A stretch of 11,815 nucleotides of DNA, taken from positions 1 to 11,815 of the forward strand of contig CAMLDZ010000098.1 of NCBI GenBank assembly GCA_946478985.1, in the 5' to 3' direction. Shown one piece after another: positions 1-6,820 of the stretch. The translations under genes and the position numbers were made by a program. The DNA comes from an uncultured Solimonas sp. Its GTDB lineage: Bacteria > Pseudomonadota > Gammaproteobacteria > Nevskiales > Nevskiaceae. Below the pieces are notes generated by a model. That model was not told where the DNA came from and did not search any database. It saw only the letters and a program-made list of their open reading frames with translations. Each line of letters opens with the position of its first letter. The stretch's first letter is position 1.

Positions 1-20
1 TTTTTTTTGGCTCGCGTTCC

Positions 21-1280
21 ATGAATTCTGCTTTTGCCACTGTCGACAGCTGCCCCGTCTCCCATGTCGGAGGCGCGCAGGCCGTCGCTGCGCCGCCGGT
101 CGGCCCCCATGCGCATACGCTGGAAGTCCTGCTCAAATCGATCAGCGAAGGCTTTTACGGCATCGATCGCGGCGGCCGCTGCGTCTTCATCAACCGCGCC
201 GGCGCCGAGACCCTGGGCTACACGCCGCAGCAGCTGATCGGCCGCGAGATGCACGCGCTGATCCACCGCTACCAGGCCGACTCCGACGCCGCGCCGCGCG
301 AGCAGCACTGCCCGTTCTACCGCGCCGTCGTGCACGGCGAATCCTGCTGCATCGACAGCGAACGGCTGTGGCGCGCCGATGGCAGCAGCTTTCCGGTCGA
401 ATACTCGGTATCGCCGATCATCGAGGCCGGCCACACCATCACCGGCGCCGTCGTCACCTTCCGCGACATCAGCGACCGCAAGCAGGCCGAGGCCTTGCAG
501 CGGCGCATGCACGACGAACTGGAACGCCGCGTCGAAGAGCGCACGCAGGAGCTGCACCAGACGCTGCAGGAGCTGGGCCGCACCACCGACCGGCTGCGCG
601 AACTGTCGGCGCATGTCGAGAACGCCTGCGAGCTGGATCGCAAGCGCATCGCCCGCGAAATCCACGATGAGCTGGGCAGCGTGCTGGTGGCGCTCAAGCT
701 CGACACCAGCTGGCTGCGCGGCCGCGTCGCCGACCGTGATGATCTGGTCGCCAAGACCACGACGATGACGCGGCTGATCGACAAGGCGGTGGTCGAGGTC
801 GGCCGCATCATCACCGACCTGCGGCCGTCGATCCTCGATCATCAGGGCCTGTGGGCGGCGATGGAATGGCACGCGCTGGAGTTCCTCGAATCCAGCGGCC
901 TGCGCGGCAAGCTGCGGATCGACGTCGCCGACCGCGCGCCGCCGGACGGCGCGCTGGCCACCGCCGCCTACCGCATCTTCCAGGAGATGCTCAACAACGT
1001 CGTCCGCCACGCCCGCGCCTCGGCGATCGACATCGAAGTCTGCGCCACCGCCGAGCGGCTGCGCATCGTCGTCAGCGACGACGGCCTCGGCATCACCGAG
1101 CAGCAGCTGCACGGCCGCCGCTCGTACGGGCTGATCGGCATGTGCGAGCGCGCCCGCCATTTCGGTGGCGAGCTGCAGATCGGCGCGTCCGCCAGTGGCG
1201 GCACGCGCGTCACCGTCCGTCTTCCGTATGCCCCCTCACTCGCCAAGGAGCCGAGCCATGATTCGCTTGTTGATCTGTGA
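21..1280 (+). CDS. PAS-domain sensor histidine kinase, NarX/HisKA_3 type
   Basis: This is a cytoplasmic two-component sensor kinase that should autophosphorylate and pass phosphate to the regulator encoded next to it. A PAS/PAC region spans about residues 32-155 (FYGIDRGGRCVFINRAG, then WRADGSSFPVEYS and FRDISDRKQAE). A coiled-coil linker follows at about 155-205. The HisKA_3 dimerisation segment has phosphoacceptor His215 in REIHDELG. The HATPase_c domain shows the N box (QEMLNNVVRHA, about 321-331), the DDGLG box (353-357) and the C-terminal GGTRVTVRLP. There is no transmembrane segment or signal peptide, so sensing should be cytosolic through the PAS domain; its ligand cannot be told from sequence. 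The frame is open to the left window edge and no good Shine-Dalgarno precedes the ATG at 21, so the true start may lie upstream. The 3' end overlaps the regulator gene by 23 bases, implying co-transcription. Confidence 0.93.
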   Translation: MNSAFATVDSCPVSHVGGAQAVAAPPVGPHAHTLEVLLKSISEGFYGIDRGGRCVFINRAGAETLGYTPQQLIGREMHALIHRYQADSDAAPREQHCPFYRAVVHGESCCIDSERLWRADGSSFPVEYSVSPIIEAGHTITGAVVTFRDISDRKQAEALQRRMHDELERRVEERTQELHQTLQELGRTTDRLRELSAHVENACELDRKRIAREIHDELGSVLVALKLDTSWLRGRVADRDDLVAKTTTMTRLIDKAVVEVGRIITDLRPSILDHQGLWAAMEWHALEFLESSGLRGKLRIDVADRAPPDGALATAAYRIFQEMLNNVVRHARASAIDIEVCATAERLRIVVSDDGLGITEQQLHGRRSYGLIGMCERARHFGGELQIGASASGGTRVTVRLPYAPSLAKEPSHDSLVDL

Positions 1281-1983
1281 CGACCACGCCATCGTCCGCG
1301 CCGGCCTCGCACAGATGCTGGCCGGCGTCAGCGATTTCCGCGTCGCCGCCGAGGCTTCGGATGGCCCGCAGGCCATGCGCTTTCTGCGCGACGGCGGCAT
1401 CGACGCGCTGCTGCTCGACATCGCCCTGCCCGGCCGCGATGGACTGGACGTGCTCAAGCAGGTGCGCAGCGAGTTTCCGCGGCTGCCGGTGCTGATGCTG
1501 TCGACCTATCCGGAGAAGCAGTACGCGATGCGCTGCCTGCAGCTGGGCGCCGATGGCTATCTCAACAAGAGCGCCGATCCCGAACAGGTGGTGGTGGCGA
1601 TCCGCAAGGTGGTCGGCGGCGGCCGTTACATCACCTCATCGGTGGCCGAATCGCTGGCCTCGGCGCTACGCCGCGAAGTCGAGCGGCCGCCGCACGAATC
1701 GCTGTCCAAGCGCGAATACCAGGTGTTCTGCCAGATCGCCAGCGGCCGTTCGCTGTCGCAGATCGCCGAGTTGCTGAGCCTGTCGCCGAATACCGTCAGC
1801 ACCTATCGCGCGCGGGTGATGGACAAGATCAGCACGCACAACGATGTCGAGACCGCGCTCTACGCGGTACGCCACCGCATCGCCGTCGACGGCGGTGTCG
1901 AACTGCACGAGCAGGGCAATGCCGAGCTGCGCGCGCCCGGTCTGTCGACCGAAGCGCGGTACGGCGCCGCCAGCCTCATGTAG
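1258..1983 (+). CDS. NarL/FixJ-family response regulator (REC + LuxR-type HTH)
   Basis: This is a 241-residue DNA-binding response regulator. The receiver domain (1-120) has the acidic pair Asp8-Asp9, phosphoacceptor Asp54 in LLLDIALPGRDG, Ser82 in MLSTYP and the conserved Lys104 in YLNKSA. A LuxR/GerE helix-turn-helix occupies about 147-207 (LSKREYQVFCQIASGRSLSQIA, then LSLSPNTVSTYRARVMDKI). About 34 further residues form a tail without a recognised domain. The start at 1258 is chosen because AAGGAG at 1245-1250 lies 7 bases upstream and the residues fit the domain start; an in-frame ATG at 1165 lies inside the kinase gene and lacks this support. The gene overlaps its kinase partner and should receive its phosphate. 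Its stop codon lies inside the palindrome at 1979-1996. By inference it binds that palindrome and the copy at 3312-3329. Confidence 0.94.
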   Translation: MIRLLICDDHAIVRAGLAQMLAGVSDFRVAAEASDGPQAMRFLRDGGIDALLLDIALPGRDGLDVLKQVRSEFPRLPVLMLSTYPEKQYAMRCLQLGADGYLNKSADPEQVVVAIRKVVGGGRYITSSVAESLASALRREVERPPHESLSKREYQVFCQIASGRSLSQIAELLSLSPNTVSTYRARVMDKISTHNDVETALYAVRHRIAVDGGVELHEQGNAELRAPGLSTEARYGAASLM

Positions 1984-1996
1984 TGCTGCCACTACA
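1979..1996. promoter_or_regulatory. Palindromic operator, copy 1 (TGTAGTG-N4-CACTACA)
   Basis: This is a perfect 7-bp inverted repeat with spacer CTGC. It overlaps the last codon and the TAG stop of the response regulator gene and lies 155 bases before the lipoprotein start. The same arms with the same spacer length recur at 3312-3329 upstream of the barrel gene. The dyad symmetry fits a dimeric regulator. The adjacent NarL-type regulator is the simplest candidate, although the arms do not match the classical E. coli NarL heptamer arrangement. It could in principle also form an RNA hairpin, but no T-run follows. Confidence 0.75.
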
Positions 1997-2012
1997 GACC
2001 GTCGTCGCCATG

Positions 2013-2047
2013 ACGACAGGCGAATGCCGCGCAGCGTGATAGGCCGC
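2013..2047 (+). promoter_or_regulatory. Putative promoter of the lipoprotein-globin unit
   Basis: ACGACA (2013-2018) lies 16 bases beyond the palindrome. A GTGATAGG region follows about 17-19 bases later (2036-2043). Both are poor sigma-70 matches, as expected for an activator-dependent promoter. The support is comparative: bases 1997-2043 align without gaps to 3330-3376 upstream of the barrel gene with 25 of 47 identities, including ACGACA, AATG and GCG-N-GATA. If transcription starts near 2052, the palindrome is centred around -64. The resulting leader of about 100 bases holds a small GC-rich hairpin (2098-2112). Confidence 0.45.
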
Positions 2048-2151
2048 GGCAGCGTCACCCTCTAGCCTCTGTACCAGGGCGAACCCCGGAGCCGACACGG
2101 CGCCGGGCGCCGACGTTCCGAACCACCCTTTTCGCGATCGGAGTTCCACCC

Positions 2152-2757
2152 ATGTCTCACCTCTACCGAACCGCCGCGGCGCTGCTCTGCCTCGGCACGG
2201 CGGTAAGCCTGTCCGCCTGCGGCAAATCCGCCGAAGCTCCGGCCGCCGGTCCCGGCGAAGCCAAGACCATCAGTGCCAAGGCGATGGCCGACGGCCTGCA
2301 TCTGGTCATGAGCTCGGATCGCACCGTCTATACGCGCCTGATCGTCAATCGCCTGCAGAACGACGAGCAGATCATCAAGGCCTCCGAGCACTGGAAGGAA
2401 GACAAGGCGCTGGTGCTGCCGGCGCAGATGTTCCGCTTCGGTGCCGAGATGGTCGCCGAGAAAGGAGCGGGTTTCTCGTACTCGTTGCAATCGCTGTGGC
2501 CGGTCAACAAGCAGAACGCGCCGAAGACCGAGGTCGAGAAAGCCGGGCTGCAGTTCATCGTCGACAACAAGGGCAAGAACTACTACGCCGAGGAAACGCT
2601 CGGCGAGCAGAAGTACTTCACCGCGGTGTACGCCGACATGGCCGTCGCACCGGCCTGCGTGTCCTGCCACAACGGCCACAAGGATTCGCCGAAGACCGAT
2701 TTCCAGATCGGTGACGTGATGGGCGGCGTGGTCATCCGCATCCCGCTCGAAAGCTGA
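2152..2757 (+). CDS. Tll0287-like (DUF3365) c-type heme lipoprotein
   Basis: This is a 201-residue predicted periplasmic or membrane-anchored lipoprotein. The N-terminus is a signal peptide with lipobox LSAC, giving lipidated Cys23, followed by a short Ala/Pro/Gly-rich linker. The rest matches the Tll0287-like/DUF3365 family as I recall it: a helical start around 38-80, FRFGAEMVAEKG, the FSYSLQSLWPVNKQNAP stretch, and one heme c attachment motif CVSCH (Cys169, Cys172, His173) followed by NGHKDSPKTDFQIGDVMGG. Family members are PAS-like heme domains found alone or as the sensor part of signalling proteins. A role as periplasmic heme sensor or electron carrier is therefore plausible but not shown. 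GGAG at 2140-2143 supports the start. The globin gene follows after 26 bases without a terminator, so the two are probably one transcript controlled from the palindrome at 1979-1996. Confidence 0.85.
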   Translation: MSHLYRTAAALLCLGTAVSLSACGKSAEAPAAGPGEAKTISAKAMADGLHLVMSSDRTVYTRLIVNRLQNDEQIIKASEHWKEDKALVLPAQMFRFGAEMVAEKGAGFSYSLQSLWPVNKQNAPKTEVEKAGLQFIVDNKGKNYYAEETLGEQKYFTAVYADMAVAPACVSCHNGHKDSPKTDFQIGDVMGGVVIRIPLES

Positions 2758-2783
2758 TCGATCCTCCCGCACGGAAACACGCC

Positions 2784-3182
2784 ATGACGCCTCAACAAGT
2801 CGAACTCGTGACCACGACCTGGGACAAGGTCGTACCGATCCGCGACACCGCCGCCGAACTGTTCTACGGCAAGCTGTTCGAGCTGGACCCCAACCTCAAG
2901 CTGCTGTTCAAGGGCGACATGAAGGAACAGGGCCGCAAGCTGATGATGATGATCAACACCGCCGTGCGCGGCCTGCGCGATCTGCCGGCGCTGGTGCCCG
3001 CGGTCAAGGCCCTGGGCCAGCGCCACGTCGGCTACGGCGTGCAGCCCAGCCACTACTCGACCGTCGCGGTGGCGCTGCTGTGGACGCTCGAACAAGGGCT
3101 CGGCGACGACTTCACGATGGAAGTCCGCGACGCCTGGACCGAGGTGTACATGGTGCTGGCGACGACGATGCAGACTGCCTAG
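2784..3182 (+). CDS. Single-domain bacterial globin
   Basis: This is a 132-residue heme globin of the Vitreoscilla haemoglobin/flavohaemoglobin-domain type, without a reductase domain. Visible features are Tyr28 at the B10 position (ELFYGKLFELDP), Phe42 at CD1 (LKLLFKGDM), Gln49 at or near distal E7 (KEQGRKLMMMI) and proximal His81 in GQRHVGYGVQPSHY. Tyr-B10/Gln-E7 pockets in this family usually bind O2 tightly and can act on NO, so O2 binding, NO dioxygenation with a separate reductase, or gas sensing are all possible. There is no signal peptide, so it is cytoplasmic. The start at 2784 gives normal globin length, though its Shine-Dalgarno (ACGGA) is weak, consistent with coupling to the lipoprotein gene upstream. 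A strong terminator at 3236-3264 ends the unit. Confidence 0.9.
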   Translation: MTPQQVELVTTTWDKVVPIRDTAAELFYGKLFELDPNLKLLFKGDMKEQGRKLMMMINTAVRGLRDLPALVPAVKALGQRHVGYGVQPSHYSTVAVALLWTLEQGLGDDFTMEVRDAWTEVYMVLATTMQTA

Positions 3183-3197
3183 GACTCGCCAGAGTCC
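3182..3197 (+). other. Short hairpin at the globin stop codon
   Basis: GGACTC-GCCA-GAGTCC is a perfect 6-bp stem with a 4-base loop. It begins at the last base of the globin TAG stop. No T-run follows, so it is not itself an intrinsic terminator. It may protect the mRNA 3' end together with the terminator hairpin 38 bases downstream, or have no function. Confidence 0.4.
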
Positions 3198-3235
3198 GAA
3201 CCACTCCACCCCACCATCCCGGGGCGCAATGGCAG

Positions 3236-3264
3236 ACCGCAGGTGCTTGCACCTGCGGTTTTTT
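3236..3264 (+). terminator. Intrinsic terminator after the globin gene
   Basis: ACCGCAGGTG and CACCTGCGGT form a perfect 10-bp stem around loop CTTG. Six T's follow directly (3259-3264, the first shared with the stem end). The site lies 54 bases after the globin stop. It separates the lipoprotein-globin unit from the barrel gene, which therefore needs its own promoter. Confidence 0.93.
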
Positions 3265-3311
3265 GCTGTGCGCGCGGCATTCGGGCTTCAGAAGTCGCCT
3301 GCCGCGGCCGC

Positions 3312-3329
3312 TGTAGTGCCCACACTACA
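3312..3329. promoter_or_regulatory. Palindromic operator, copy 2 (TGTAGTG-N4-CACTACA)
   Basis: Both 7-bp arms are identical to those at 1979-1996, with the same 4-base spacing (here CCCA). It lies 124 bases before the barrel start and just after the terminator of the preceding unit, where an operator would be expected. No third perfect copy was seen by eye in the window. Confidence 0.75.
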
Positions 3330-3345
3330 AGGCATCGCTGCATTC

Positions 3346-3380
3346 ACGACATCGCAATGATGGCTGGCGCGATACAGCGC
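3346..3380 (+). promoter_or_regulatory. Putative promoter of the outer-membrane barrel gene
   Basis: ACGACA (3346-3351) again lies 16 bases beyond the palindrome, with GCGATACA at 3369-3376 in the -10 position. Alignment with the region after copy 1 gives 25 of 47 identities at identical spacing. The core elements are weak, suggesting dependence on an activator bound at 3312-3329. Confidence 0.45.
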
Positions 3381-3408
3381 GATCCCGCCACTCCATAAGC
3401 TGACTCCA

Positions 3409-3437
3409 GATCGCGACAACGACCCCGCAGCGCGATC
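3409..3437 (+). other. Leader hairpin before the barrel gene
   Basis: GATCGCG (3409-3415) and CGCGATC (3431-3437) can pair as a perfect 7-bp stem with a 15-base loop. It ends 5 bases before the AGGGAG ribosome-binding site (3443-3448). It may affect translation or mRNA stability, but a chance pairing in GC-rich DNA cannot be excluded. Confidence 0.3.
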
Positions 3438-3453
3438 GCACCAGGGAGCAACA

Positions 3454-4680
3454 ATGACACGCAACAAGGTCACGGCACCGGATCAGCGCATCTTCCGCCG
3501 CCGCGCCATTTCGCTGGCCGCATCGCTGGCCGGCCTGTTGATGCTGCAGCCGCAGATCGCCAGCGCCGACGCGCTGACAGACGCCATCACCAAGGGTACG
3601 ACCAATCTCGACATGCGCCTGCGCTACGAGACGGTCGACCAGGACAACACGCTCAAGCAGGCCGATGCGCTGACCCTGCGCACCCGCCTGGGCTACACCA
3701 CGCAGAGCTGGAACAAGTTCAGCGCGATGGCCGAGCTGGAGAACACCTCGGCACTGATCGACGATTACGCGCCGGTGCAGGCCGGCTATTCCGTCGTTGC
3801 CGACCCGGACGACAGCGAGCTCAACCAGTGGGGCATCAGCTACGCCGCGCTGCCGGGCCTGACCGCCAGCGTCGGCCGCAAGCGCGTGGTGCTCGACAAT
3901 GCACGCTGGATCGGCAATGTCGTGTGGCGGCAGAACGAGCAGACCTACGACGGCGCCTTCCTCAAGTACGCGCCGAGCACCGCGCTGAACTTCGAATACG
4001 CGTACATCAACAACGTCAACAACATCGTCTTCGCCAACGTCGATCTCGAAGGCCACCTGGCCAATCTGCGCTGGGCGGTGCTGCCGACGCTGACGCTGGT
4101 CGGCTACGCCTATCTGCTCGACTACGAAGTGCCGGCAACGCCGGATCTCGACACCTACGGCATCCGCGCCGACGGCAGCGCCCCGCTGAGCAGCACCGTC
4201 AAGCTGCTGTACACGGCCGAGTACGCCGCGCAGAAAGCCGACACGCCGGCCGGCAGCTTCGATACCGACTACCTGCTCGGCGAGATCGGCCTCGGCTTCA
4301 AGCCGCTGAGCGTGCGACTGGGTTACGAAAAGCTCGGCAGCGACGATGGCGTGGTTGCGCTGCAGACGCCGCTGGCAACGAAGTACGCGTTCAACGGCTG
4401 GGCCGACCTGTTCCTGACCACGCCGGCCGGCGGTCTGGAAGACGTCTACCTGACGGTCACCGGCAAGCTCGGCACCGCCACGCTGATCGCCAGCTATCAC
4501 GAGTACAGCGCCGACCAGACCGTGGGCGGCGTCGACGACTACGGCAGCGAAATCAATCTGTCGGCGGGCATGCCGCTGGCCGGCAAGCTCAGCGGCCTGA
4601 TCCGATATGCCAGCTACAGCGCCGACGAGTTCGGCGTCGATACCGACAAGTTCTGGGCGCAGCTCGAATTCAAGTTCTGA
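3454..4680 (+). CDS. Outer-membrane beta-barrel protein, alginate-export/porin-like
   Basis: This is a 408-residue predicted outer-membrane channel. The N-terminus has a basic stretch (RIFRRRAIS), a hydrophobic core (about 19-31) and a likely signal peptidase site near IASADA (35-40). The mature part is a series of alternating amphipathic strands (for example NLDMRLRYETV, TLTLVGYAYLLDY, INLSAGMPL) and ends in phenylalanine (QLEFKF), the usual C-terminal signal for barrel assembly. The stretch GRKRVVLDNARWIGNVVWRQ, followed by NEQTYDGAF, resembles the conserved segment of alginate-export-family porins as I remember it. The transported substrate cannot be inferred. AGGGAG 5 bases upstream supports the start. 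The gene is monocistronic between two terminators, and the palindrome at 3312-3329 ties it to the heme lipoprotein-globin unit. Confidence 0.82.
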   Translation: MTRNKVTAPDQRIFRRRAISLAASLAGLLMLQPQIASADALTDAITKGTTNLDMRLRYETVDQDNTLKQADALTLRTRLGYTTQSWNKFSAMAELENTSALIDDYAPVQAGYSVVADPDDSELNQWGISYAALPGLTASVGRKRVVLDNARWIGNVVWRQNEQTYDGAFLKYAPSTALNFEYAYINNVNNIVFANVDLEGHLANLRWAVLPTLTLVGYAYLLDYEVPATPDLDTYGIRADGSAPLSSTVKLLYTAEYAAQKADTPAGSFDTDYLLGEIGLGFKPLSVRLGYEKLGSDDGVVALQTPLATKYAFNGWADLFLTTPAGGLEDVYLTVTGKLGTATLIASYHEYSADQTVGGVDDYGSEINLSAGMPLAGKLSGLIRYASYSADEFGVDTDKFWAQLEFKF

Positions 4681-4736
4681 GCGATACCTTTCTCGGTGGT
4701 GCCAGCGGCGGCAGTACGCGTCGCTGGCGTCTCAAC

Positions 4737-4769
4737 TGCGGTCCGGCTCCGGTCGGGCCGCAATTTTTT
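4737..4769 (+). terminator. Intrinsic terminator after the barrel gene
   Basis: TGCGGTCCG (4737-4745) pairs with CGGGCCGCA (4754-4762): 9 bp including one T-G wobble, with an 8-base loop. Six T's follow at 4764-4769. A second hairpin without a T-run (GCCAGCG at 4701-4707 with CGCTGGC at 4722-4728) lies just before it. The site is in the convergent gap between the barrel gene and the acyltransferase gene; the T-run favours plus-strand termination only. Confidence 0.85.
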
Positions 4770-4776
4770 GTGCGCC

Positions 4777-5712
4777 TCAGAAATGTGCGGCCCGTGGCGC
4801 CGGCTCGGGCGGCGGCGCGCCGAGCATGCGCTCCAGCCGCGCGTCCTTGCGCGCCCACAGCCCGTTGATCCAGGACTGGAAGCGCTCGCGATAGTCGCTG
4901 TCGTTTTCGTAGTCGCCCTGCAACAGATCCGCAGGCACCGGCAGCAGATCGATGTGGACGGCCAGCGCGTGCTGCTGCCCGCTGCCGAAGCTCCACAGCA
5001 GCGCCTGCCGGGTCGGCCTATAGGCAATCGTCACATCGATGACGCCGGCGAACTGTTCACCCATCGCCCCCAGCGTGTAGGCAACGCCGCCGGCCTTGGG
5101 CCTGAGCAGGTGGCGCAAGGGCGAGCGGCCGCTGCGGTGCTTGGCCGCCGTGAAGCGGGTGCCTTCGACGAAGTTGATGACGGTGACCGGCTCGCTGCGG
5201 TAGATCTCGCAGGCGCGGCGGGTCGCCTCCAGATCGCGGCTCCTGAGCGCCGGGCGCGCGGCGATCTGAGCCTTGCTGTGCCGGCGCATGAAGGGAAAGT
5301 CCATGCCCCAGCACGCCAGGCCGATCACCGGCACGTACATCAGCTCCCATTTCAGGAAGAAGCGCGGAAACGGCGTGCGGCCGTGCAGCAGATCGAGCAG
5401 CAGCAGGATGTCGGCCCAGGACTGGTGATTGGCGATCAGCAGGTAGTTGGCGCGCGGGTCCAGCGCCGTGTCCGGCCCCTCGATGTTCCAGTGCACGGGA
5501 TGCAGCGTGCGCAACACCAGGCGATTGGCGGCGACCCAGCGACGCGCGATGAGGATGCAGCCGCGGCTGCAGGCACGCCGCAGCGACCGCTGCGGCAGCA
5601 GCTTGAGCAGCAGCAGCGGCGTCATCAGCAGGAACGACAGCAGCGTGGTGGCGACCAGCGCCACTCCGGTGAGCAGGCCGATCACCACGGCCGGAAAGAT
5701 GGCGGTCAGCAT
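4777..5712 (-). CDS. PlsC-family lysophospholipid acyltransferase, YihG-like
   Basis: This is a 311-residue membrane-associated acyltransferase that by family should acylate lysophosphatidic acid or a related lysophospholipid. The N-terminus is hydrophobic (about 1-39: LTAIFPAVVIGLLTG, then LLSFLLMTPLLLL). The catalytic motif NHQSWAD (His96, Asp101) is present, followed by FPRFFLKWELMYVPVIG, the substrate-binding EGTR motif (183-186, in NFVEGTRFT) and RPKAGGVAY (204-212). Length and layout resemble E. coli YihG rather than the shorter PlsC. A proline-rich tail ends the protein. It lies 34 bases after hemE on the same strand and may be the last gene of the ccdAB-pyrF-hemE run; no strong Shine-Dalgarno is visible. 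Confidence 0.88.
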   Translation of the reverse strand: MLTAIFPAVVIGLLTGVALVATTLLSFLLMTPLLLLKLLPQRSLRRACSRGCILIARRWVAANRLVLRTLHPVHWNIEGPDTALDPRANYLLIANHQSWADILLLLDLLHGRTPFPRFFLKWELMYVPVIGLACWGMDFPFMRRHSKAQIAARPALRSRDLEATRRACEIYRSEPVTVINFVEGTRFTAAKHRSGRSPLRHLLRPKAGGVAYTLGAMGEQFAGVIDVTIAYRPTRQALLWSFGSGQQHALAVHIDLLPVPADLLQGDYENDSDYRERFQSWINGLWARKDARLERMLGAPPPEPAPRAAHF

Positions 5713-5746
5713 CGCCGGCCCCGAAAGCTGGATCGACGGCGCCCGC

Positions 5747-6817
5747 TCAGAGCGTGTGATAGGCCGGGCTGAGCCGGTGCACCGCTTCGATCATCGCCGC
5801 GGCGTGCTCCGGCGGCGTCTGCTGCAGGATGCCATGGCCGAGATTGAAGACATGGCCGTGGCCCTTGCCGTAGCTGGCCAGCACGCGCGCCACTGCTGCT
5901 TCGATTTTCGCAGGGCTGGCGAACAGCGTGGCCGGGTCCAGGTTGCCCTGCAGGGCGACACGATCGCCGACACGCGCCCGCGCGGTCGCCAGATCGGTGG
6001 TCCAGTCGACACCGAGCGCATCGCAGCCGGTACTGGCCATCGCCTCCAGGTGCTGGCCGCCGTTCTTGGTGAACAGGATGACCGGCACATCGGGGGCGAC
6101 ACGCTTGAGGTGCTCGACGATCTTGGCCATCGGCTCCAGCGAGAAGCGCAGATAGTCGGCCGGCGCCAGCGCACCGCCCCAGGTGTCGAACACCATCACC
6201 GCGTCGGCGCCGGCAGCGATCTGCGCCTGCAGGTACAGGCTCACCGAGGCGACCAGCTTGGACAGCAGCTCGTCGAGCACTTCCGGCGATTCATAGCCGA
6301 GCGCCTTGACGCGCGCGAAGTCGGAGCCGCCGGAGCCTTCGACCATGTAGGTCGCCAGTGTCCACGGGCTGCCGGCGAAGCCGATCAGCGGCATGCGGCT
6401 GCCGAGCGCGGCGCGGATCGTCGTCACCGCGTCGATCACATAGCGCAGCTCGCCGTGCGGATCGGGAATCGGCAGCTGCGCGATGGCGCGCTCGTCGCGC
6501 ACCGGGCGGTCGAACACCGGGCCTTCCCCCTCGACGAAGCGCAGGCCCAGGCCCATCGCATCCGGCACGGTGAGGATGTCGGAGAACAGGATCGCGGTGT
6601 CGAGCGCGTAACGGTCCAGCGGCTGCAGCGTGACTTCGCAGCACAGCTCCGGGTTGCGGCACAGCGACATGAAGTCGCCGGCCTTGGCGCGGCTGGCGCG
6701 ATACTCCGGCAGATAGCGGCCGGCCTGGCGCATCATCCAGATCGGCGTGCGCTCGGTGGGCTGGCGGCGCAGCGCGCGCAGGAAGAGATCGTTGTCGAGT
6801 TGCCGCGGGCTGCTCAT
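5747..6817 (-). CDS. hemE: Uroporphyrinogen decarboxylase
   Basis: This 356-residue enzyme decarboxylates uroporphyrinogen III to coproporphyrinogen III in heme biosynthesis; it acts in the cytoplasm. Both family signatures are visible: [11 protein letters not shown] (25-35) and [18 protein letters not shown] (146-163). Asp80 in LFSDIL is the catalytic aspartate of the family. The C-terminal [14 protein letters not shown] is also typical, and length is normal. The start follows the pyrF stop by 3 bases, with AAGGA about 10 bases upstream inside pyrF, so the two genes should be translated from one message. Although heme-binding proteins are encoded nearby on the plus strand, the opposite orientation and the intervening terminator suggest separate regulation. 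Confidence 0.97.
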   Translation of the reverse strand: MSSPRQLDNDLFLRALRRQPTERTPIWMMRQAGRYLPEYRASRAKAGDFMSLCRNPELCCEVTLQPLDRYALDTAILFSDILTVPDAMGLGLRFVEGEGPVFDRPVRDERAIAQLPIPDPHGELRYVIDAVTTIRAALGSRMPLIGFAGSPWTLATYMVEGSGGSDFARVKALGYESPEVLDELLSKLVASVSLYLQAQIAAGADAVMVFDTWGGALAPADYLRFSLEPMAKIVEHLKRVAPDVPVILFTKNGGQHLEAMASTGCDALGVDWTTDLATARARVGDRVALQGNLDPATLFASPAKIEAAVARVLASYGKGHGHVFNLGHGILQQTPPEHAAAMIEAVHRLSPAYHTL

Positions 6818-6820
6818 CGC

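Noticed and set aside
1165..1257. Upstream ATG extension of the response regulator
   Set aside because: It lies wholly inside the kinase gene, adds residues outside the receiver fold and lacks the AAGGAG that precedes 1258.
2062..2772. Open frame of about 236 codons on the minus strand
   Set aside because: It is antisense to the heme lipoprotein, whose lipobox and CxxCH motif fix the real coding strand.
3361..3385. Possible sigma-54 promoter (TGGC near 3361)
   Set aside because: There is no matching TTGC at the right spacing, and the counterpart region after copy 1 does not keep a GG/GC pair.
3325..4500. Open frame of about 390 codons on the minus strand opposite the barrel gene
   Set aside because: It is a codon-bias shadow in GC-rich DNA. 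The plus-strand product has a signal peptide, barrel strands and a Shine-Dalgarno, while the antisense product is low-complexity with no recognisable domain.
2784..6817. Regulatory link between hemE and the heme-binding proteins
   Set aside because: hemE is on the opposite strand in a different operon, behind a terminator and without the palindrome. Proximity alone does not support co-regulation.
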